From positions 1-29,327 of the forward strand of contig CAYXQF010000016.1 of assembly GCA_964466625.1 (NCBI GenBank): DNA of 29,327 nucleotides, in the 5' to 3' direction. The notes beneath the pieces were generated by a model. It saw only the letters and a list, made by a program, of their open reading frames with translations, searched no databases and was not told the DNA's origin. How positions within the stretch are numbered: position 1 is the stretch's first letter; each line of letters begins with the position of its first letter. Source of the DNA: QALR01 sp964466625 (GTDB lineage Bacteria > Bacillota > Clostridia > Oscillospirales > CAG-272). The position numbers were made by a program, and so were the translations under genes. Below, piece after piece: positions 7,928-14,335 of this stretch.

Positions 7928-8326
7928 TCAAGCATTGTAATAAAGAACGAGGAACACAACGGAGATGAGAATCAAAGCGATGCCGATCCAAATGAGAAAA
8001 TACGGAACGGCTTTTCTTTTTTCCTTTTTCTTCATTTTGTATTCATAATAGCCGCCTTCATCGCGGGTTTTCCGAAACGGTGTAAAAAGCCAGATCACGG
8101 AACGAAAACCATACGAGATGATGTCAAGCGTGCCTGCATGAGCCGCCACAAAGAGAAGCCCAAAGCCGAAATACATAAATCCCACGATGAAAAAGCCATC
8201 GCTGATCGCCTGCATGATCTGCTGTGTGGTTTCTGCTTCGAAAATTCCCTGCCAATACATGATAAGCATGGCAAGGATCAAAGCTACCACAGACGCTATT
8301 ACGTATTTTTTCAATGTGTTTTTCAT
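7928..8326 (-). CDS. Small membrane protein, DUF3899-like
   Basis: 132 residues with about three membrane segments: residues 8-26, about 42-64 and a C-terminal one ending LISVVFLVLYYNA. A basic cytoplasmic stretch (KMKKKEKRK) separates the second and third. The central GFGLLFVAAHAGTLDIISYGFR resembles DUF3899 proteins, whose role is unknown. It starts 3 bases after the oppF stop and must be cotranscribed with the opp genes. No strong ribosome binding site is visible, so translation probably depends on coupling to oppF. A role as accessory membrane partner of the transporter is only a guess from position. Confidence 0.7.
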   Translation of the reverse strand: MKNTLKKYVIASVVALILAMLIMYWQGIFEAETTQQIMQAISDGFFIVGFMYFGFGLLFVAAHAGTLDIISYGFRSVIWLFTPFRKTRDEGGYYEYKMKKKEKRKAVPYFLIWIGIALILISVVFLVLYYNA

Positions 8327-8329
8327 GTC

Positions 8330-9406
8330 TTATTTCAATTCTTTCACGTATTTATCAAATTCCTCGGTGTTGCAGTTTACGAAGTGACCGGGCGCAACCT
8401 CACGAAGTGTAGGCTGTTCCTTGCTGTAATCATGCTCCGCAAGAGGATTATACGTGATTCTCTTGCGCTGTTTTTCGTAAACGGGATCGGGGAGCGGAAT
8501 CGCGGAAAGGAGCGATTTCGTGTAGGGGTGAAGCGGATTTTTGAAAAGCTCATCGGAAGGAGCAAGCTCAACCAGCTTACCGTAATACATAACACCGATT
8601 CTATCCGAGAAATATTTAACAACGGAAAGGTCGTGTGCAATGAAAAGAATGGTAAGACCGAGCTGATCGCGAAGGTCGTTGAGCAGGTTGATAACCTGCG
8701 CCTGAATAGAAACGTCAAGCGCGCTGACAGGTTCGTCCGCGATGATGAGTTCCGGTTCCATGATAACCGCTCTTGCAACGCCGATACGCTGCTTCTGACC
8801 GCCCGAAAATTCGTGCGGATAACGGGAAGCGTGTTCCTTTACAAGACCAACGAGTTCGAGAATTTTGAAAACCTTTTCATCGATGACCTTTTTGTCCTTT
8901 TCACCGTTGATGACAAGACCTTCCGCAATGATATCGCGAACCGTCATACGGGGGTCAAGAGAAGCAACAGGGTCCTGGAAGATCATCTGGATCTTGGTAA
9001 CGAGCTTGCGGTCTACGTGCTTGTGATCGTGGATCGCACTTGCCATTTCTTTTTTCTGTTCTTTGATGAACGCTTTGGTTTCTTCCGTCTTTTTTGCGAT
9101 AGCCGCCGCATCAGCGCCCGATTTTTTGAACGCTTTCAGCTCTGCTTCCGCATTTTTGATCGCATCTTTGTAGCACTTTGTGCCTGCCGCGATACGTTTG
9201 CCCTTGAAAAATACGTTGCCCGAGGTGATGTCATAAAGACGGATAACGGAACGGCCCGTGGTGGTCTTACCGCAACCGGATTCACCTACAAGACCGAAAA
9301 CTTCGCCCTTGTGGATCTCGAAGCTGACGTCATCAACCGCTTTCAGGGATTTGAAATACTGGCAAAGGTGATCAACCTTCAGCAAAACTTCTTTGTTGTT
9401 TTCCAT
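8330..9406 (-). CDS. oppF: Opp-type ABC transporter ATPase, OppF-like, with 50-residue insertion
   Basis: 358 residues, cytoplasmic ATPase of an oligopeptide-type importer. Walker A GESGCGKT (41-48), the Q-loop Gln at 144, signature FSGGQKQR (Ser 201), Walker B ADEPVSALD and the H-loop in IAHDLSV are all intact, so it should hydrolyse ATP. Between the strand FKGKRI (about 70) and the Q-loop there is an Ala/Lys/Glu-rich, probably coiled-coil insertion of about 50 residues not found in ordinary OppF. The C-terminal oligopeptide-transporter tail is present, but most of its usual cysteines are missing and one remains in HFVNC. ATG 9406 overlaps the oppD stop (TAATG), with GGAGGTG upstream, indicating translational coupling. 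The transported substrate is not proven. Confidence 0.92.
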   Translation of the reverse strand: MENNKEVLLKVDHLCQYFKSLKAVDDVSFEIHKGEVFGLVGESGCGKTTTGRSVIRLYDITSGNVFFKGKRIAAGTKCYKDAIKNAEAELKAFKKSGADAAAIAKKTEETKAFIKEQKKEMASAIHDHKHVDRKLVTKIQMIFQDPVASLDPRMTVRDIIAEGLVINGEKDKKVIDEKVFKILELVGLVKEHASRYPHEFSGGQKQRIGVARAVIMEPELIIADEPVSALDVSIQAQVINLLNDLRDQLGLTILFIAHDLSVVKYFSDRIGVMYYGKLVELAPSDELFKNPLHPYTKSLLSAIPLPDPVYEKQRKRITYNPLAEHDYSKEQPTLREVAPGHFVNCNTEEFDKYVKELK

Positions 9407-11595
9407 TATTGTTCACCTCCACGTTCACGCATTCTCTGGATTCTTTCGGTAACGATCTTCGGCGGATCGACCTTCGGTGCATTTTCATGGAGCAACCATG
9501 TTGCCGCGGAATGTGTTTCCGAAATGCGGAACATCGGAGGCTGAAGCTCGTAGTCGATTTCCAAAGCATATTTGTTTCTCTCTGCGAAAGCATCGCCTTC
9601 GGGAGGATAGATCATGTTCGGAGGCGTACCGGGGATCGCTTCCAAACGTTCATTGGTATCAAGGTCGGGCATGGAAGAAAGGAGCGCCCATGTATAGGGG
9701 TGTGCAGGACGGTAGAAGACGTCTTCGGAAGTACCGCATTCTACGATCTTGCCCGCATACATAACGGCGATTCTATCCGCCATATTCGCAACGACACCAA
9801 GGTCGTGCGTGATAAAGATGATGGAAAGCTTGCGCTGTTCCTTGATCTTGTTGATAAGCTCGAGGATCTGTGCCTGAATGGTTACGTCAAGCGCGGTGGT
9901 AGGCTCGTCGCAAATAAGGATATCGGGGTTTGCGGCAAGAGCCACGGCGATAACGATACGCTGGCGCATACCGCCGGAAAATTCAAAGGGATACTGGCGG
10001 AAACGCTTGCGGGGGTTGGCGATACCAACCTCTTCCATGAGCTTGATCGCTCTGTGTTTTGCCATCGCCTTAGTCACCTTATAAACGATGCCGGAAGCAT
10101 TCGTTTTGAGATCGTCGATGAGCGCAACGGTTTCTTTTTCAAATTCACGTCTGGTAAAGGTCTTGACCACGATTTCATAGTGCGCGCGCAAGCGTTCAAT
10201 GATATTCAAAATATCCTGCTTTGCGACATCAAGGTCAATGAGCGCCGCGGGAACGACTTTCCATTCGGGTGTTTTGCCGCTTGCAACCAAACGGTCATAT
10301 TTTTTCTGCTGTTTATCGTGAACCTTCTGCACGGCTTTGTTTCTCGGGATCGCTTGGAAATAGCTGTCGATCGCATGGAGAAGGCTTGTGCCGAAGGTAT
10401 ACGCGATGTTATCTTTGTTGATCTCAAGATGGTCAATGGAATCTTCCACCGCTTCGATCAAACGCTTTGCGTAGTCCATAACCGCTTTTTTATCCAAAGC
10501 TTCGGGCGCAAAGACAAAGTTTGCCTGTTCGAGAAGCGCAAGAACTGCTTTTTTCTTCTCTGCGTAAATGCGGGCAGAATAGCGCAGAGCGATCTCTGCG
10601 TCGCTGAGGAATTCGCGCATAAAGTTATCGTCAAGATACTTGAGCAGATATTCGTTCAGCGCGGCGATGGTCATATTCGGGAGAGGCTTGTCGCTGAACT
10701 GCAGATAATAGCCCATGCGGAAGAAGTTCGGTTCGTCCTTTTTCTGTGCCGCTTCCAAAATGCCGACGATGTTCGTAAGATTTGCCGAAACTTCCGCAAG
10801 ATCGCCAGCTTTGATCTTCTTGGAAAGATCTTTTTTGATCGCTTGGATCAATTCTGCGAGCTTTTCAGCATCTTCTTTCACGAAATAATCGTTGTAAGTC
10901 TTGCCTGCCAAGGAAAGAACGTCATCGATCTTATCCTTGATGCCTTCAAGAGATTTCTTTTCAATGAGGAATGTGATCTCTTTGATATAAGGGATCGCTT
11001 CCTCTGCCGCTTCCTTCGCTTCGTTATATGCCTGTTCAAGCTCGGTGTGCTTGAATTCAAACGCATTGAAGTTTTTGCAAGCGGTGCGAATTTCGTTTTC
11101 GGTCTTTGCCTTCACGGGCATCAGACCGGAGATCTTTTCGTATTCGCCCTTCGCGATAGCGGTCACCATCGTTTCTTCGAGGAGCTTCAAGGTGTTGTTA
11201 AACGCGATCTTGCTGGCGCGCTGTCTTGCTTTGCCCTTGAGGATCATCGCTTCGGTAAGCTGTTTGCCGATTCGCATGATGGGGTTAAGGCTCGACATCG
11301 GGTCCTGGAAGATCATCGCGATCTTGTCACCGCGGATACGGCAAAATTCCTCTTCGGAAATTTTAAGCAAGTCGCGGCCGTCATAAATGATCTCGCCGCC
11401 CTCGACGATGGCATTGCCTGCGAGGATACCGAGAATGGATTTGGAGGTTACGGATTTACCGGAACCGGATTCGCCTACGACAGCAAGCGTTTCGCCCTGA
11501 TGAAGATCAAAGCTGATATCGCGCACGGCTTGCACTTTGCCGTTTGCTGTCTTAAAAGAGATTCGTAAATTTTTAACTTCAAGTTTCTTTGCCAT
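9406..11595 (-). CDS. oppD: Opp-type ABC transporter ATPase, OppD-like, with very large insertion
   Basis: 729 residues against about 330-350 for normal OppD. Walker A GESGSGKS (41-48) and the Q-loop Gln 97 are followed by a long, mostly helical, Lys/Glu-rich region. Only then come signature FSGGMRQR (Ser 540), Walker B with catalytic Glu 564 and the H-loop His 597. The Q-loop to signature distance is 443 residues where about 55-60 is usual, so about 385 residues are inserted in the helical subdomain. The flanking stretches both read like the RAxxLLEEVGI helix that normally precedes the signature. The C-terminal tail keeps the family pattern, but the four cysteine positions are Asp 668, Asn 674, Asp 681 and Ala 698. 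GGAGG precedes ATG 11595. All ATPase motifs are intact, so it looks functional. Confidence 0.93.
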   Translation of the reverse strand: MAKKLEVKNLRISFKTANGKVQAVRDISFDLHQGETLAVVGESGSGKSVTSKSILGILAGNAIVEGGEIIYDGRDLLKISEEEFCRIRGDKIAMIFQDPMSSLNPIMRIGKQLTEAMILKGKARQRASKIAFNNTLKLLEETMVTAIAKGEYEKISGLMPVKAKTENEIRTACKNFNAFEFKHTELEQAYNEAKEAAEEAIPYIKEITFLIEKKSLEGIKDKIDDVLSLAGKTYNDYFVKEDAEKLAELIQAIKKDLSKKIKAGDLAEVSANLTNIVGILEAAQKKDEPNFFRMGYYLQFSDKPLPNMTIAALNEYLLKYLDDNFMREFLSDAEIALRYSARIYAEKKKAVLALLEQANFVFAPEALDKKAVMDYAKRLIEAVEDSIDHLEINKDNIAYTFGTSLLHAIDSYFQAIPRNKAVQKVHDKQQKKYDRLVASGKTPEWKVVPAALIDLDVAKQDILNIIERLRAHYEIVVKTFTRREFEKETVALIDDLKTNASGIVYKVTKAMAKHRAIKLMEEVGIANPRKRFRQYPFEFSGGMRQRIVIAVALAANPDILICDEPTTALDVTIQAQILELINKIKEQRKLSIIFITHDLGVVANMADRIAVMYAGKIVECGTSEDVFYRPAHPYTWALLSSMPDLDTNERLEAIPGTPPNMIYPPEGDAFAERNKYALEIDYELQPPMFRISETHSAATWLLHENAPKVDPPKIVTERIQRMRERGGEQ

Positions 11596-11599
11596 GATA

Positions 11600-13132
11600 T
11601 TAGTCCTCCACGCCCTTCAAAGATGGGTTGAACGCATCTCTGAGCCCGTTACCGAAGAGGTTGAACGAGATCATAAGGAGCGAAATAAAGAGTGCCGGGA
11701 AAAAGATAACGTGCGGATATGTGGCAAGCAGGTTATTACCGCCCGAGAGCAAAGTGCCTACGCTCGTCTGCGTGGAGCTTTCGAGGTTAACGATACCGAG
11801 GTAAGTAAGGCTCGATTCGGAGAAGATAACGCCGGGGATCGAAAGCACGCTACCCGTGATGAGCGTACCCATCGCGTTCGGGAAAATGTGCTTAAACATA
11901 AGACGGGAGTCTTTCGCGCCAAGCGTTCTCGCGGAAAGGATATATTCTTGCTTTTTGAAGCGATAGAACTGCATACGGGTACGAGCCGCCATACCGATCC
12001 AGCCCGTTAGCATAAAGGCAAAGATGAGTGACCACACCGGCCCCACCTTTGATGCCAGATGCAACTGGAAAAGTGACATGACGACCATGCTCGGAATGCT
12101 ACCAAGCACGTCGCTGATACGTTCCATGATAATGTCCACGGCACCGCCGTAGTAACCTTCGATCGCACCGTAGATAGCACCGATGAAAAGGTTTACAAAA
12201 GATACGCCGAGCGCAAGGAGCAAAGAGAATCTCGCACCTGCTGCAAGACGGGTAAGGATATCCTGACCTTTTGCGTTCGTACCGAAAAGGAAGCAGGGTT
12301 CTTCGCCGTAGCGATACTGGAAGTAAGTATACTTGAATACACGGCAAACGTAGGTCTTCGCGGAGGAAGTACCGCCGATTCTTGCGTAGCGGTAGCTGCC
12401 GTTGTCGCCTTCGATACGGAGGCTGTCATAGCCGTCATCATTACCGGTGGTGAGATAGATATCATCATATTCACCCTTGGAATTGAGGATCGGCGCGCCT
12501 TTCATATCACATTCATACCAAATATTTGCGTCGGTTTTCATCGCGCTGTTTTGGATCTTGGAAAGGTTTACGGCAGGATAGATAACCTGAATGCCCGTTT
12601 CATTCTGCCAAGCCTGAATGTCCTTGAACTGTGCTTCGGTAAGTGTCATATAATACATACCGTTTTTGATGTAAGAGTCCATACGCACGTCATAGAACGT
12701 GGTTCTGGAGGTACTGGAAGTATCCACGTAGTTTTCGCGGTAAACCTTTGTCATGATCGACATACCCGTTTCCACTTCAATCGCTTTCCAGTAGAAATAG
12801 TCGCTCTTGTTGAGCGTCACATCCTGACAGCCGTCCCAGATGCCGAGAGGCGCGAGAAGTTTATTCTTTGGCAGAAGCGTAGTATACTGCAGATATGTGG
12901 TGTCAGTCAAAGCTTCCGTGTAGTTTGTGGAAGCGATGATGGGTGTGAAAATGGAGAAAAGGAGAAGGAAAAGAATGATGCAAGCCGCAACGACAGAGCT
13001 TTTATTCTTGCAGAATCTCGTCCAAACGTCCTTCGCATAGCTGACGGGCTTCGTATCAAACTTCTTGTCCGTCACACGTTCAGCCTTATTGGCGAACTTA
13101 AATTTTTCCATGGGAATCTTATTGTAATCCAT
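11600..13132 (-). CDS. oppC: Opp-type permease, OppC-like, with large extracytoplasmic insertion
   Basis: 510 residues against about 300 for OppC. A cytoplasmic N-terminus leads into membrane segment 1 (about 47-69). The family motif GTNAKGQDIL, normally about 40 residues after that segment, starts at residue 284. About 170 extra residues therefore lie outside the membrane, rich in Tyr, Thr and Asp. The remaining five membrane segments follow, with the EAA-type coupling loop (ARTLGAKDSRLMFKHIFPNA) that docks on the ATPase and the usual C-terminal LFGNGLRDAFNPS. It starts directly after the oppB stop, with GGGGGA as ribosome binding site inside the oppB end. The extra domain is placed to touch the substrate-binding protein, which is also enlarged. 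Confidence 0.92.
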   Translation of the reverse strand: MDYNKIPMEKFKFANKAERVTDKKFDTKPVSYAKDVWTRFCKNKSSVVAACIILFLLLFSIFTPIIASTNYTEALTDTTYLQYTTLLPKNKLLAPLGIWDGCQDVTLNKSDYFYWKAIEVETGMSIMTKVYRENYVDTSSTSRTTFYDVRMDSYIKNGMYYMTLTEAQFKDIQAWQNETGIQVIYPAVNLSKIQNSAMKTDANIWYECDMKGAPILNSKGEYDDIYLTTGNDDGYDSLRIEGDNGSYRYARIGGTSSAKTYVCRVFKYTYFQYRYGEEPCFLFGTNAKGQDILTRLAAGARFSLLLALGVSFVNLFIGAIYGAIEGYYGGAVDIIMERISDVLGSIPSMVVMSLFQLHLASKVGPVWSLIFAFMLTGWIGMAARTRMQFYRFKKQEYILSARTLGAKDSRLMFKHIFPNAMGTLITGSVLSIPGVIFSESSLTYLGIVNLESSTQTSVGTLLSGGNNLLATYPHVIFFPALFISLLMISFNLFGNGLRDAFNPSLKGVED

Positions 13133-14083
13133 TTATTTTTCCCCCATTCTGATACGAGGATCCACAAATCCATAGCTAAGGTCAACAAGCAGACCGGAGA
13201 AAAGACCGACCGCTGTGTAGAAGCAGTTGAGAAGCATATAGAAGTTGTAGTCAAGAGATGTGATCGAGTTGAGGTAAAGCGGACCTACGCCGGGAATACC
13301 GAATATCTTTTCGATGACAAGAGAACCACCGATGATACCGATAAATTCACCCATGATCATCGGGAAGATCGGCACCATGGAGTTACGGAGCGCATGGCGC
13401 ACGGTCGCCTGACCGCGAGTAAGACCTTTGGTTCTCGCGAGGAGCATATATTCACCCGTGAGAACTTCGCAAAGCTCCGCTCTGGTGTAGCGCGCAAGAC
13501 CTGCGATCGTACCGAAGCCAAGCGCGAGGATCGGAGGGATCACGGAAACAAACATTTTCCATGAGAAGTAGTCCGTACCTGCGATCATCTGCATCGGGAA
13601 GATCTGCCATTTGAAGCAGAGCAGATACTGAACGAGGAACGCGTAAACGTAAGAGGGAACGGAAATGAAGACCATAACGCCCGTGGAGATCACGTGGTCC
13701 TGCCATTTGTTTTTCTTGAGCGCGGCATAAATACCGAGCATAAGCCCGATCGGAACGGCGAAAAGCATCGTATAGGCATTGACAAGCATGGTGGCGGGAA
13801 GCTTACTTACGAAAACGTCCCAGCAATCCTGACCTGCATAAAGTTTTTCGGAAACGCCCCAGTCGCCGCCGAGGAGTGTCTTCTGAATGAAGATACCGTA
13901 CTGCACGAGAATCGGCTTATTATAGCCGAGCTTTTCTCGACGCATTTCGATGATGGCTTGGTCCTTGCCAAACTGCTGTGCTTCCGTTGTCGGCAGCAGC
14001 TTTACGAGGATAAAGCACATTGACGTGATGATGAAAAACACCACCAGCATCAAAAGAATTCGTTTTAATACATATTTAACCAT
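13133..14083 (-). CDS. oppB: Opp-type permease, OppB-like
   Basis: 316 residues, six membrane segments, the normal length for OppB and the only opp protein here without a large insertion. N-terminal MVKYVLKRILLMLVVFF is typical of the family; the coupling loop is LARTKGLTRGQATVRHALRN and the C-terminus ends in FVDPRIRMG. I chose ATG 14083 because the protein then begins like other OppB proteins and AAGGA lies 13 bases upstream. The open frame extends to 14170 through a stretch unlike any OppB. It lies 252 bases after oppA in a spacer full of hairpins and is joined without gap to oppC. Confidence 0.93.
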   Translation of the reverse strand: MVKYVLKRILLMLVVFFIITSMCFILVKLLPTTEAQQFGKDQAIIEMRREKLGYNKPILVQYGIFIQKTLLGGDWGVSEKLYAGQDCWDVFVSKLPATMLVNAYTMLFAVPIGLMLGIYAALKKNKWQDHVISTGVMVFISVPSYVYAFLVQYLLCFKWQIFPMQMIAGTDYFSWKMFVSVIPPILALGFGTIAGLARYTRAELCEVLTGEYMLLARTKGLTRGQATVRHALRNSMVPIFPMIMGEFIGIIGGSLVIEKIFGIPGVGPLYLNSITSLDYNFYMLLNCFYTAVGLFSGLLVDLSYGFVDPRIRMGEK

Positions 14084-14111
14084 AAAGTTGTACCAATCCT
14101 TCTGCTGAACT

Positions 14112-14297
14112 CTGCCCTTGGGGCAGGCAAATTGCATTTGCGAGCTCTTTAGGATCTCATGAGTTGCCAAAAAAGGACACCAAAAAAGCGATTAAAAAGC
14201 GTGCAAATGCAATTTTCTCAGCATTCGCAATCTATTTCGTATTTTTTGTAAAAATCCGTAAATAACACGCTACCCCCGAGAGAAAAACCCTCGGGGG
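14112..14297 (-). promoter_or_regulatory. Structured oppA-oppB spacer (partial terminator and long-range hairpin)
   Basis: On the minus-strand transcript, oppA is followed by a GC-rich 8-bp stem (CTCGGGGG 14297-14290 with CCCCCGAG 14280-14273) without a strong U tract, which fits a leaky terminator or RNA-protecting hairpin. Next come 13-base perfect arms AAATTGCATTTGC (14129-14141) and GCAAATGCAATTT (14203-14215), 61 bases apart. Last is CTGCCC-TTG-GGGCAG (14112-14126) just ahead of the oppB ribosome binding site. Such a layout is known to give more binding protein than permease; here it is inferred. Confidence 0.5.
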
Positions 14298-14335
14298 AGC
14301 CAAAATCCAATTGCCCCGTTTTGACGGGTTATGGT

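Noticed and set aside
7772..9544. A 590-codon plus-strand frame across the DUF3899-like gene and oppF
   Set aside because: Its beginning reads through palindromic repeats and a terminator, and the rest is antisense to oppF.
9409..11568. A 719-codon open frame antisense to oppD
   Set aside because: It mirrors oppD over its full length, has no ribosome binding site and the composition is typical of antisense frames. OppD carries all ATPase motifs.
14084..14170. N-terminal extension of OppB
   Set aside because: The added residues do not resemble any OppB and lie in the hairpin-rich spacer. The start at 14083 gives the normal family length.
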